From Planctomycetota bacterium (GTDB lineage: Bacteria; Planctomycetota; Planctomycetia; Planctomycetales; Planctomycetaceae): 41,355 nucleotides of DNA. The translations under genes were made by a program, and so were the position numbers. The stretch is taken from the NCBI GenBank assembly GCA_022600195.1, contig JAHZKX010000014.1, positions 1-41,355 of the forward strand. The letters run 5' to 3'. A model generated the notes under the pieces. The model saw nothing but the letters and a program-made list of their open reading frames with translations, ran no database searches and was not told where the DNA came from. Below, one piece after another: positions 31,255 through 39,752 of the stretch. The stretch's first letter is position 1, and the number at the start of each line of letters is the position of its first letter.

Positions 31255-32406
31255 TCATTTTAACACATGTGGATCGAGCCAGACGGCATGTCCTCCCAGA
31301 TTACGCCCTGGCGTTTCCGTTCGAATTTCCAGTCTTTTAATGTTCTTGACAGAAACATTACAGAATACCGCATCCCCTCGACCTCGGATGGGTGGTGATT
31401 TCCAGAGAACTCTGTCATCTCCCAACACTGTAAATGTAATTGTACTGAGATATTGATATGAATGGTCCATGAGGGCCACGCCGGTCACAAAAGTTTTGTA
31501 TTGACCGTCCAGTTGGTAATGCACGCGCGACGCTAAACCTCTACTTTGTGGAACTAACCCAAGACCATTGGGGAACTCAATATTATTGACTGTAAACATT
31601 CCCGCGCCATTTCCAGCGTCACCATTCTTTCCGAAATGCCACGGACCTCGAATGACATCCAGTTCCTGCATGTGATTCAGATACCGCAGGGGCATCTCAC
31701 TTAACTTAGCATTAATTGCAGTTCGATCTGCTCCGATTGAGTGAGTCCACGCTCGACTATATAAATCATAAGCGTGCAGTTCCAATTCCTGTTTTGTCAA
31801 ACCTTTCTCTTCGCCACCTAATTGATACCAGCCATTGGCAACATCCAGCAGAGAATCATCATCTTTTAAGATTGCAAGTTCCTGTTCGGCCAGAGTTCGA
31901 TATGCTGCATCATCCCCCTTGGCAAGCCAGTCAAGTCCCTCTTTCCAGTGATTCAACTTTAAGGCGACAAACTTTCCATATAAAAATGCCGACTTTGAGT
32001 CTTTCGGATCCTTTTGCAGGTTTTTATGAAAATTTTCTACCTTGCGATATTCCCGAACGAGCATTAGGCAACGTTGCCTTAAACGATTCGACAAGGCTAT
32101 CGCGTGGTTGTTTTCTGATGGTTTCGCAATTTTGACGGCGAGAGTTGCGATCTTCACTGCTGCAGTATAATCACCTGATTTAATCGCAGCCTGACTTGTT
32201 TCGATCGCGTCAAACGCCACTTCTTTCAAATGTCCTTTGGAAGATGTTGATTTGGCTTCCTGAAAAAGTTGCTTGTATTTCTCAGAGAAATCGATGTTCT
32301 CTGAAGGTGGAACCGCCTTGAGAACTTGAGTTCCGCCTGGAATGACTAGAATGCACAAGACAACAAAAAGCGTTTGTGCGATGAACTGTCTATTAAGAGT
32401 TAACAT
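31255..32406 (-). CDS. Exported protein with C-terminal NPCBM-like domain
   Basis: This 383-residue protein has a signal peptide (about residues 1-32, FIAQTLFVVLCILVIPGGTQVLKA). The middle is helical and TPR-like (KSGDYTAAVKIATLAVKIAK, FLYGKFVALKLNHWKEGLDWLAKGDD). The C-terminal 130 residues resemble NPCBM: LASRVHYQL, YLSTITFTVLGDDRVLWKSPPIRG, and the ending LGGHAVWLDPHVL. NPCBM domains bind carbohydrate or polypeptide partners and are abundant in planctomycetes. It likely acts in the periplasm or at the cell surface. It ends 44 bases before the CPXCG gene. Confidence 0.8.
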   Translation of the reverse strand: MLTLNRQFIAQTLFVVLCILVIPGGTQVLKAVPPSENIDFSEKYKQLFQEAKSTSSKGHLKEVAFDAIETSQAAIKSGDYTAAVKIATLAVKIAKPSENNHAIALSNRLRQRCLMLVREYRKVENFHKNLQKDPKDSKSAFLYGKFVALKLNHWKEGLDWLAKGDDAAYRTLAEQELAILKDDDSLLDVANGWYQLGGEEKGLTKQELELHAYDLYSRAWTHSIGADRTAINAKLSEMPLRYLNHMQELDVIRGPWHFGKNGDAGNGAGMFTVNNIEFPNGLGLVPQSRGLASRVHYQLDGQYKTFVTGVALMDHSYQYLSTITFTVLGDDRVLWKSPPIRGRGDAVFCNVSVKNIKRLEIRTETPGRNLGGHAVWLDPHVLK

Positions 32407-32477
32407 TTCTGAATCCGATTTTGAGTCTTGTCGAATGTCTGTGCAACATAATCAGAGAACACGCCCTCTATCGTAAG

Positions 32478-32704
32478 TCACCCGCTCTGACTTTCCAAGC
32501 TTTCTTTCAATGGTTGAACTAAAGATTCCATTTTCGACACGGTATTCCAGGACGAGCAATAAACAATATTCAATTCCAGATCGGTTATTACCGCTTCCCT
32601 TTCTGATTGGTCTTTATTTTGTTTTTTGTCTTCTGCATCCGCTTTTGCAGGTGGGGTAGTTTTGTCGCTGGTTGTCGTGTTGTAGATGATGCTTTTTTTG
32701 ACAT
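32478..32704 (-). pseudogene. Frameshifted (or slippage-decoded) small gene
   Basis: ATG 32704 has an ideal AAAGGAG six bases upstream, but its frame stops after 38 residues (32588). Shifting back by one base at the A7 run (minus strand of 32693-32699, TCA AAA AAA GCA) opens a frame of about 75 residues. This starts MSKKSIIYNT, passes through a Lys/Glu/Asp-rich linker and ends in a well-formed segment (LELNIVYCSSWNTVSKMESL). The site A-AAA-AAA is a classical slippery sequence. It could be a mutation in a decaying gene or real -1 slippage. I recognise no family. Confidence 0.45.
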
Positions 32705-32815
32705 GGAATTCTCCTTTGCTTCCATTCTATCAAATTTTGAGCAATGGCGTTAAGATAGAATTTAGAACTCGTTCTAGTCAGCGGTTCTGCTCTGTGTTAG
32801 AATCGCGATTGAACG

Positions 32816-32840
32816 GACCAGATTTTCTGGTCTGACATTT
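32816..32840 (+). terminator. Leader hairpin with T-run upstream of a small basic protein gene
   Basis: GACCAGA (32816-32822) and TCTGGTC (32826-32832) form a 7-bp stem with a three-base loop, followed by a run of eight Ts after TGACA. It lies 40 bases before the ATG at 32881, so it may be an attenuator. Confidence 0.5.
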
Positions 32841-32880
32841 TTTTTCTAGTAAAACAACATAAAAACCGGAGAATAGCCAG

Positions 32881-33102
32881 ATGGCCAAGAGTAAACAGCA
32901 GAAAAAGAAGGATCGGGAAAAACGAGTCGCCAAGGAAAAACATGCTGCGAGCGCGAAAAAGCGGACGCAGGAGAAAACAGCCAAGGCAACCTTGAAGCCG
33001 GCGACCCAGAGATCGCAAATCATGAGTGCAGCCGTTCCCAAGGGCAATCCCGTAGTGACGAATAAGAAAAGCACCTTCACGCAACGAAGAACTGGTGGCT
33101 GA
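32881..33102 (+). CDS. Small basic lysine-rich protein
   Basis: This 73-residue, strongly basic protein has its first half almost entirely Lys, Arg, Ala and Glu (AKSKQQKKKDREKRVAKEK). The second half ends with a less charged tail (NKKSTFTQRRTGG). Similar short proteins appear to be a recurring feature of planctomycete genomes; a nucleic-acid-binding or ribosome-associated role is possible but unproven. The start is supported by CCGGAGAATAGCC directly upstream. Confidence 0.72.
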   Translation: MAKSKQQKKKDREKRVAKEKHAASAKKRTQEKTAKATLKPATQRSQIMSAAVPKGNPVVTNKKSTFTQRRTGG

Positions 33103-33182
33103 TGTCTGAATCGTCTTTTTGATAGAACTGTCTGGGATGTGATATCAAGGATACGATCAGGAATCTCTTCATATTGAGTGAG

Positions 33183-33611
33183 ATGTTACTCATGCGCGAA
33201 GTAATTCCCCAATTGCTCTGGATTGGAAATGCGCGTGATGCACGCGACGTTAAAGGTGTGCTGGATCTGGGAATTTCTGCCATCATTGATCTGGCGCTGG
33301 AAGAACCGCCGATTTCCTTTCCGCGAGAGATCGTCTACTGTCGTCTGCCTTTGATCGATGGCGACGAAAACAATCAGCCGGTATTAGAAACGACAATTGA
33401 GACTGTGGCCCGGTTCATTCAGGCAGAGGTGCCCACTCTGGTAGCTTGCAGCGCGGGTATGAGCCGCTCACCGGCGATTGTGGCTGGTGCCTTGTCGAAA
33501 ACCAAAGCGATCTCGTTTAGAGAAGCCATCGGGCAGATCGCCGCAATCGGTCCGTGCGATGTATCTCCGGGCTTATGGAATCAGATTGAAGCCTGGCTCG
33601 AACAGAAATAG
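33183..33611 (+). CDS. Dual-specificity phosphatase-like protein
   Basis: This protein of about 142 residues has a cysteine-based phosphatase fold. The P-loop reads VACSAGMSRSPAI with catalytic Cys and Arg in C-x5-R spacing, and an acid lies in PLIDGDENN. The histidine that normally precedes the catalytic Cys (HCxxGxxRS) is Ala here, which could change the pKa of the Cys or the activity. In-frame starts are TTG 33174, ATG 33183 and ATG 33192; none has a strong ribosome-binding site. It is cytosolic; substrate unknown. Confidence 0.85.
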   Translation: MLLMREVIPQLLWIGNARDARDVKGVLDLGISAIIDLALEEPPISFPREIVYCRLPLIDGDENNQPVLETTIETVARFIQAEVPTLVACSAGMSRSPAIVAGALSKTKAISFREAIGQIAAIGPCDVSPGLWNQIEAWLEQK

Positions 33612-33734
33612 CTCAGTCAAAACACTGATCCGATCTGCCTACTTCTTTTGACGGCTTGTTAGACTTCACCTCTCGGGCTGGATATGATGACCTTCTCGAA
33701 ACTGAATTCAAAACCATGAATACACGAGATTGAA

Positions 33735-35549
33735 ATGAAGAATAATCACAGCAGAATTTCTGGTCTCTGGCTATTGTTTTTTGTGCTGGTCTTTTTTGTT
33801 CCATTGGGAATCGCGAGTGAACCGCCGCAACGTGGGTTTCGTGAGCTTGAACGCCATTCGGCGAAGACAGCGCATCAGGGGGTTGCCGTTGATGAGAATT
33901 CGTTCTTCGCCATTGCAAGTCGTGCTATTTCCCGTTTTCAAAAATCGGATGGCAAGTTGCTCGAAACATGGAAGGGGCCGAAAGACTCTCATATTCGCCA
34001 CTTGAATAGTGGTGTGGTGATTGAGGGCAAGCTGTATTGTGCGCATTCGAACTGGCCTCAAAAACCGCTCAAGAACACGGTGGAAGTCTTCGATGCGAAA
34101 CAACTGAAACATCTGGAGACGCACAAATTCCCCGAGACCAAAGGCGCCATCAACTGGATAGATCGACGGCAGGGAAAATGGTGGATCGCCTTTGCGTTTT
34201 ACGGCGAATTGGAAAACGTGCGCAAGACCTATCTTGTTCGTTATAACGACGAGTGGCAACCAGAGAGAACCTGGACGTTTCCCGACACCGTGCTGAAACG
34301 GTTTTTACCCAACAGCAATTCCGGCGGTGCGTGGGGTCCGAATGGGTTGCTCTACACAACAGGACATGATCGGGGAGAGCTCTATGTCTTGAAGGTTCCC
34401 GAATCGAATGAAATTCTGGAGCATGTGGAAACGCTGACTGCGCCCATCGCCGGTCAGGGAATTGCGTGGGATCCGAGTGATATCGGCACGCTATACGGCA
34501 TTCACCGCCAACAAAAACAGGTCATCAAGTTGCGGCTCACGCATTCGAAAGAATATACAAAGCTGCGAACACGGATTCAGTGGGACCGTGATCAAAATAA
34601 TCCGATCCTGCCGCCCCGCTCCGCTGGGAATTTCGATTCAACACGCTGCATGAACCCCTGGGTGATACGAAAAGAAAATCAGTACCGACTCTACTACGCA
34701 GGAGGTGACGACCGCTCGGTCCATCGGATCGGTTTGGCGACGGCTGCCATTGATGATCTGAATCAATGGAGCCGACAAGGTCCGCTATTGGATGTCGGTA
34801 AGCCAGGCTCCTTCGACGCACGCTGGTGTGTATTGCCACACGTGGTTCAGACTGCATCTGATCGACTGCATCTCTACTACACGGGAAACTGTGGAAAAGG
34901 TTCCGGTTTGAGTGCCTTTCCCGGCATCGGCCTGGCAATCAGCGACGATGGTTCGGCGTGGAAGCGCCATGCTACAACGCCGGTACTTGCTCCCAGTGGT
35001 GAGGCCGGTAGCCCGGATGCGATTGGTATTGCTGGTGGCTCGGTGATACAGGTAAAGCGCGATGACGGTGTTTCCGAATGGCGATTTTATTACACCGGTT
35101 GCCCCACGATTGGCAAGCCACATTTGCTCAACCAGCAGAAGACGATCTGTCTGGCGGTTTCCGAAGATGGCATCCATTGGGAAAAACGGGGCACGATCAT
35201 GCAGCGCGATCCGAATCGCGATTATGAAAATGTGGGTGTCGCTGGACCAGTTGTATTGCAACGCGGGGATGGCACGTTTCAGATGTGGTATTCGGCCATC
35301 GGTTCGCGCTGGGGATACTATTGTATCTGCTACGCTGAATCGGACGATGGCATTTTCTGGACTCGCGGCGCTCAGTACGGCGAGAATCTGCAGCTCGAAC
35401 CATCAAAGAGTGGCTGGGACAGTCAGATGGTTGAGTATCCATCCCTCATCCGTGAAGGCAATCGATTGCGTATGTTTTACTGTGGTAACGGCTATGGTAG
35501 AACAGGCATCGGCATGGCACTCAGCTCGGAAATCGATCCGAAGAAATAA
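33735..35549 (+). CDS. Exported two-module beta-propeller protein (GH43/130-like C-terminal half)
   Basis: This 604-residue protein has a signal peptide (residues 1-28, ending GIASEPP). Residues 30-280 look like a seven-blade-type propeller (GVAVDENSFFAIASRAISRF, GAWGPNGLLYTTGHD). Residues 290-600 look like a five-bladed glycosidase-type propeller with repeated IGLAISDDGSAWKR, ICLAVSEDGIHWEK and MFYCGNGYGRTGIGMAL blades. This suggests binding or cleavage of a polysaccharide outside the cytoplasm. Catalytic acids cannot be assigned by eye. It is followed 66 bases later by a DUF4838 gene on the same strand, and the two probably act on related glycans. Confidence 0.8.
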   Translation: MKNNHSRISGLWLLFFVLVFFVPLGIASEPPQRGFRELERHSAKTAHQGVAVDENSFFAIASRAISRFQKSDGKLLETWKGPKDSHIRHLNSGVVIEGKLYCAHSNWPQKPLKNTVEVFDAKQLKHLETHKFPETKGAINWIDRRQGKWWIAFAFYGELENVRKTYLVRYNDEWQPERTWTFPDTVLKRFLPNSNSGGAWGPNGLLYTTGHDRGELYVLKVPESNEILEHVETLTAPIAGQGIAWDPSDIGTLYGIHRQQKQVIKLRLTHSKEYTKLRTRIQWDRDQNNPILPPRSAGNFDSTRCMNPWVIRKENQYRLYYAGGDDRSVHRIGLATAAIDDLNQWSRQGPLLDVGKPGSFDARWCVLPHVVQTASDRLHLYYTGNCGKGSGLSAFPGIGLAISDDGSAWKRHATTPVLAPSGEAGSPDAIGIAGGSVIQVKRDDGVSEWRFYYTGCPTIGKPHLLNQQKTICLAVSEDGIHWEKRGTIMQRDPNRDYENVGVAGPVVLQRGDGTFQMWYSAIGSRWGYYCICYAESDDGIFWTRGAQYGENLQLEPSKSGWDSQMVEYPSLIREGNRLRMFYCGNGYGRTGIGMALSSEIDPKK

Positions 35550-35615
35550 GTTATCACAGCACGAACTCAGTTGATTTAACTGGAACGCCGATTTGTAAAG
35601 GGTCAATTTTCTCCC

Positions 35616-38198
35616 ATGATCTATTACCTGAATCTCAAACGCTCTCACCTGCAACTGTTCCCTTTTCTCTTCCTGGCCTCTGTGCCTTGTTCTCTTTTCG
35701 GAACAGAATTTAAACCGGCCCCCTGTCAGATCGCGCAAGCCGGAAAAGCCAGATTTTCGGTGGTACATTCGAAACAGGCTTCTGAACGAACACGAACAGC
35801 AGCCCGAGATCTTGCCCATTATCTGACGAAGATCAGTAACGCCCCGTTTTCGGTAGAATCCGGAAACGGCTTGCGAGGCCTGACCGTCGGTCTGGTTTCT
35901 GATTTCCCGGAACAACGGGCCGTCAATCAAACCGAATGGACTAACCCACAAATAAAGGAACGCGAGAAGTATCTCATTCGCTCCCATGCAGACGGTGTTT
36001 ACCTGCTCGGCATGACAGAGCTGGCAGTTGAACATGCCGTTTGGGATTTTCTTTATCGTATCGGATATCGACAGTATTTTCCGGGACCGCATTGGGAGGT
36101 CATTCCACACCAGAATCATTTGAAGGTGAATATTAATGTCACAGAATCACCGGACTATCAGAACCGAATGATCTGGTACGGGTATGGTCCCTGGGACTAT
36201 GCAAAAGAGCCCTATCAACGATGGTGCGCCCGCAACCGTGCGACATCGGGCATGGTATTAAAGACCGGGCATTCCTATGGTCGTTTCATCCGCAGTAATC
36301 AGGCCGCCTTTGACGCCCATCCGGAATTCTATGCATTAGTAAATGGCAGTCGCAAGATTAGCCCCTATGCCAAATTCTGTACAAGCAATCTTCAGTTACA
36401 GGAACTGATCGAGCAATCGGCGCTCCGTTACTTTGAAGAGAATGAGGATGCAGACAGTATTTCACTCGACCCCAGTGATGGCGGTGGCTGGTGTGAATGT
36501 GAAGCCTGCCAAAAAATGGGCAGTATCAGCGACCGCGCCTTGTTCCTGGCGAATCGTGTCGCGGATGCAGTTAACAAACCGCAATCAGATAGCAAATTGC
36601 GTCAGAAGTATGTTGGCATGTATGCCTATGCCTACCATTCGCCTCCCCCGACTGGCAAGGTACACCCGAATGTAATCATCAGCGTCGCGACCGGCTTCCT
36701 GCGCGGAGGTTATTCTCTTGATGAAATTATCACAGGCTGGTCTACGCAGGGGGCAAAAATTGGTATCCGTGAATACTACAGCGTTTTTCCCTGGGATCAT
36801 GACATGCCGGGCAAAGCACGCGGGAGCAACATTGAGTATCTGAAAAGAACGCTGCCCAAATTTCACAAACAGGGTGCGCAATATCTGACCGCTGAATCAA
36901 GTGACAACTGGGGTCCTAATGGATTAGGGTATTTCCTGGCCTCCCGGATGATGTGGAACCTTGACGAAATCCAACAAACCGACAAATTGACCGACGAAAT
37001 TTTGACTCTCTGTTTTGGCAAAGCCAAATCCCCCATGACAGAATTCTACAGGCAACTTGATGGATCGCATTCTCATCTGGTAGTCAGTGATCAGTACGGT
37101 CGTATGTTCCGTGCTTTAGACGCAGCAAAACAGCTGGCACAGTCACCTGAAGTTCACGCGCGGCTGGATGATCTAACACTTTATTGTCGTTATGTTGATC
37201 TCTATGAGCAGTATCGACAAGCAAAAGGTGAACCGAGACAAAAAGCATTCGAGCAAATGATTCGTCACGCCTATCGCATGCGTGAATCGATGCTTGTACA
37301 CAGTAAAGCCGTTTATCGTGACGCTGTGAACCGTGATAAAAGTGTGAGTATTCCCGAAAATGCACGCTGGACTGTTCCCGAAGAAAAGAACGCCTGGAAA
37401 GAGAGTACCCCCTTTTCGAAGAGTGAATTGCAGCATTTTCTGAAAGCAGGAATTAGCGCCTATCCACTGACGGAACTCGACTTTGAACCCGTTACTTTCA
37501 GTGACAATCTGGTACCAGCGAATTCGCTGAACCTTGCGGAAGTGAAACCGGGAATCCTTTCCAGTGGTCGCGGGACGCAAACTTTTCACACGTATGTTTC
37601 AACACCTTCAACTCCTATTGAACTGCAAGTCACTGGCGGATTGATTGCCCATTATCGTGACCGTGGTAATGTGAAGATCGAAGTCTGGAAAATCGGTGGC
37701 GCCAGCCAGACAGGGGACCGAGAAACATTCATCACCAAAGATCAGTCTGTTCCCCCCGATGGGAAAACGCGAACTGTGCGGCTGGCACTACAGGAACCGG
37801 GCATGTATCGCATTACTGTTTCTGATGGTGGCGATCGCACGAGCGTACAATGGAAACAAAACACGGCTATGGTAATGCGATCCAGCCTGGAACAACCCAT
37901 TGTCACTTCTGGTCGCTGGTCACTTTATTTTTATGTCCCAGAAGGAACGAAACGCATTGGCTTACATGGAGGGGGAACCGGCAGCATACTTGATCCGGAA
38001 GGCCAGGAGCAGTTTACGTTACAGAATAGAAAGGCGGGATTCTACAGTTTGCCAGTTCCTGCAGGAAGCGATGGAAAACTCTGGAAGGTCAATCACGCAT
38101 CCGGGGCAATTCGACTGCTGACTGTACCTCCCTATTTCGCGCGGAATGCAAAAGAATTATTGCTCCCCCAAGAAGTGATTGAGGCTGACCGCGATTAA
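35616..38198 (+). CDS. Exported DUF4838 domain protein (glycosidase-like)
   Basis: This 860-residue protein has a signal peptide (residues 1-30). An alpha-glucuronidase-N-like region (ASERTRTAARDLAHYLTKI, about 55-110) is followed by the DUF4838 core. The core includes HPEFYALVNGSRK and the SLDPSDGGGWCECEACQKMG block with a Cys-x-Cys-x2-Cys cluster (about residues 283-300), then a TIM-barrel-like region (ISVATGFLRGG, IREYYSVFPWDHDMP, LTAESSDNWGPNGLGYFLASRMMWN). The last 250 residues are beta-rich and may bind carbohydrate. The family is common in planctomycetes and is linked to complex glycan use. It is the intact counterpart of the truncated gene at 39753. Confidence 0.85.
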   Translation: MIYYLNLKRSHLQLFPFLFLASVPCSLFGTEFKPAPCQIAQAGKARFSVVHSKQASERTRTAARDLAHYLTKISNAPFSVESGNGLRGLTVGLVSDFPEQRAVNQTEWTNPQIKEREKYLIRSHADGVYLLGMTELAVEHAVWDFLYRIGYRQYFPGPHWEVIPHQNHLKVNINVTESPDYQNRMIWYGYGPWDYAKEPYQRWCARNRATSGMVLKTGHSYGRFIRSNQAAFDAHPEFYALVNGSRKISPYAKFCTSNLQLQELIEQSALRYFEENEDADSISLDPSDGGGWCECEACQKMGSISDRALFLANRVADAVNKPQSDSKLRQKYVGMYAYAYHSPPPTGKVHPNVIISVATGFLRGGYSLDEIITGWSTQGAKIGIREYYSVFPWDHDMPGKARGSNIEYLKRTLPKFHKQGAQYLTAESSDNWGPNGLGYFLASRMMWNLDEIQQTDKLTDEILTLCFGKAKSPMTEFYRQLDGSHSHLVVSDQYGRMFRALDAAKQLAQSPEVHARLDDLTLYCRYVDLYEQYRQAKGEPRQKAFEQMIRHAYRMRESMLVHSKAVYRDAVNRDKSVSIPENARWTVPEEKNAWKESTPFSKSELQHFLKAGISAYPLTELDFEPVTFSDNLVPANSLNLAEVKPGILSSGRGTQTFHTYVSTPSTPIELQVTGGLIAHYRDRGNVKIEVWKIGGASQTGDRETFITKDQSVPPDGKTRTVRLALQEPGMYRITVSDGGDRTSVQWKQNTAMVMRSSLEQPIVTSGRWSLYFYVPEGTKRIGLHGGGTGSILDPEGQEQFTLQNRKAGFYSLPVPAGSDGKLWKVNHASGAIRLLTVPPYFARNAKELLLPQEVIEADRD

Positions 38199-38359
38199 AA
38201 AGTTCTCAGCGTGAATCCGCTGCAAGAGAATACGGCACGAACTTGAATCACGGATTTTTATTTCGCAAAACCGCGTTCGATTCGATATCATTGACTTTCA
38301 CTTTTATTTAATTTCTTATCCCTCCATTTTGAGATTGGTTTCTTACAAAATTTGAGCCG

Positions 38360-39496
38360 ATGAAAAGACAACTGGAAATCACTTTTCTGTTCATGTTACT
38401 CATTCTGCTTCCCCGCACGGCTGAAGCCTGTTTGGGCTGCGTGAATAGCGTGATCGCAGTGAATTTTCCCTTTCTGGGATCTCTGATCGGCGTATTCGTC
38501 AGCTGGTTGGTTCTGACACTGTTTTTCAATCGTCCACTGGCAACGGGTGTGAAACGGTTTCTCTACCTGGGCATCCCTCTGATTGTCTTTGGTGCTGTGA
38601 ACGTCTTTGAATTGGGATTGGGATTTCCCGTTGTGGTCTGCTGGATGATTTATCTGATTTTCAAAGTTCTACAGTTTCTCAGGGATAAAAACGAGAGGCT
38701 GTGGAAAAATCAAAAACAGTTCGGAATTAATTCCATTGCGTTGATCGTTGCCTTTATCTTCATCTCTACCACAACCACACAAGCCAATTCGACTCCGGGA
38801 CTGATTCATTCTCTGGGCAAAATCGGACCGCATTACCCCGGCACCATTCACAATCAGATGTCGCGTCTCATCAAACGAGGGCCGGAAGTCGTCACTCCCT
38901 TGAATGCTGCGTTGAAACAGGATTTAGACAAAGAGTATATCAATTCCTTCCGAATCGCGCAGATCGTATATTGCCTCAGACAGATTGGTGGCGATAAGGC
39001 CGAAGCCGCATTGAAAAGTGTCATTGAACAACACATCACTTTCGATGAAGATTTCTATGGTAAATGGGAATCGGCTGTCTGTTGTCTGTATGCTGAGTGT
39101 GCACAGGATCGCGCGGTGCCGACACTGATGGAACTTCTCAATTCGGCTGAAGGAGAAAAAGCCGACCAGCAAAGGCTCATCGCATTGTTGGCGCTGGTGC
39201 GGACGCAGGATCCGGATGCCATGGACACTGTGCTGAACCATGTCACGTTTCTGCAGGAACAGCTCCAGAAAAAGTATATCAGGCGCTGGAACTCTATCAT
39301 CATCTGTGTGACACTACAGGCACTCGCGGAAGGACAGAGTCCCGACGATCTCTGCGCCAGCCCGATTTACGAGCCACTACACCTTGGCTTGCGGTCGGAC
39401 AAGCAAACCGAAACTGCTATCAAATGGGAAGACCACTGGAATGAGGAACTCGATACAGAAGCATTGAAAGCAAAATGGTCTCGCCTATTGAACTGA
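38360..39496 (+). CDS. Membrane protein with C-terminal helical-repeat domain
   Basis: This 378-residue protein has an N-terminal hydrophobic signal, then Cys24-LG-Cys27 (EACLGCVNS). Three or so membrane spans run to about residue 145 (SLIGVFVSWLVLTLFF, LYLGIPLIVFGAV, FPVVVCWMIYLIFKVL, IALIVAFIFIS). The remaining 230 residues form antiparallel helices resembling HEAT-type repeats (IAQIVYCLRQIGGDKAEAALKSVI, ESAVCCLYAECAQDRAVPTLMELL). It is unrecognised as a family. The repeat domain suggests protein binding, on which side is unclear. It lies between the two DUF4838 genes. Confidence 0.7.
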   Translation: MKRQLEITFLFMLLILLPRTAEACLGCVNSVIAVNFPFLGSLIGVFVSWLVLTLFFNRPLATGVKRFLYLGIPLIVFGAVNVFELGLGFPVVVCWMIYLIFKVLQFLRDKNERLWKNQKQFGINSIALIVAFIFISTTTTQANSTPGLIHSLGKIGPHYPGTIHNQMSRLIKRGPEVVTPLNAALKQDLDKEYINSFRIAQIVYCLRQIGGDKAEAALKSVIEQHITFDEDFYGKWESAVCCLYAECAQDRAVPTLMELLNSAEGEKADQQRLIALLALVRTQDPDAMDTVLNHVTFLQEQLQKKYIRRWNSIIICVTLQALAEGQSPDDLCASPIYEPLHLGLRSDKQTETAIKWEDHWNEELDTEALKAKWSRLLN

Positions 39497-39583
39497 AACG
39501 ATGACTCCCTGACACATTTTGATTTAAAATTCACAGATATCTCAATGATGTCACGGTCTCTTTGCACAATAGATTTGAACAAC

Positions 39584-39600
39584 ATTCTCACCGTGAGAAT
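39584..39600. promoter_or_regulatory. 17-bp palindrome upstream of the truncated DUF4838 gene
   Basis: ATTCTCACCGTGAGAAT is a perfect 8-1-8 palindrome. It sits 153 bases before the DUF4838 start and 88 after the previous stop. No T-run follows, so it reads better as an operator than as a terminator. Nothing in the window identifies its binding protein. Confidence 0.45.
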
Positions 39601-39752
39601 CATTATGTACTAATCGACTTAGCAACGTAATTCTTATTAATCGAACGGTTACCAGGCAAGTTGTGGCCAAACAATCAAACGTTGATTGACCGGAACCCTC
39701 CTCTGAATTAACTTGTTAGTTTAAAAGCGATTTCTCTCTACAGGAACCAGAC

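Larger units (their letters stand above)
32407..32880. other. 474-base region with a broken small gene and a leader hairpin
   Basis: No intact gene is evident. It holds the frameshifted minus-strand frame (32478-32704) and the hairpin 32816-32840, both listed separately. The plus-strand promoter for the small basic protein at 32881 should lie here, after about 32705. Confidence 0.5.

Noticed and set aside
32404..32704. Selenoprotein (SelW/SelT-like) idea for the frameshifted small gene, because a TGA lies in the -1 frame with more open codons after it
   Set aside because: The CxxU motif position does not fit, the reading already needs a frameshift, and no SECIS-like hairpin is evident after the TGA.
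38205..38276. AATCCG/CGGATT hairpin with TTTTA after the intact DUF4838 gene
   Set aside because: Only six base pairs and a loop of about 30-40 bases; too weak to list as a terminator.
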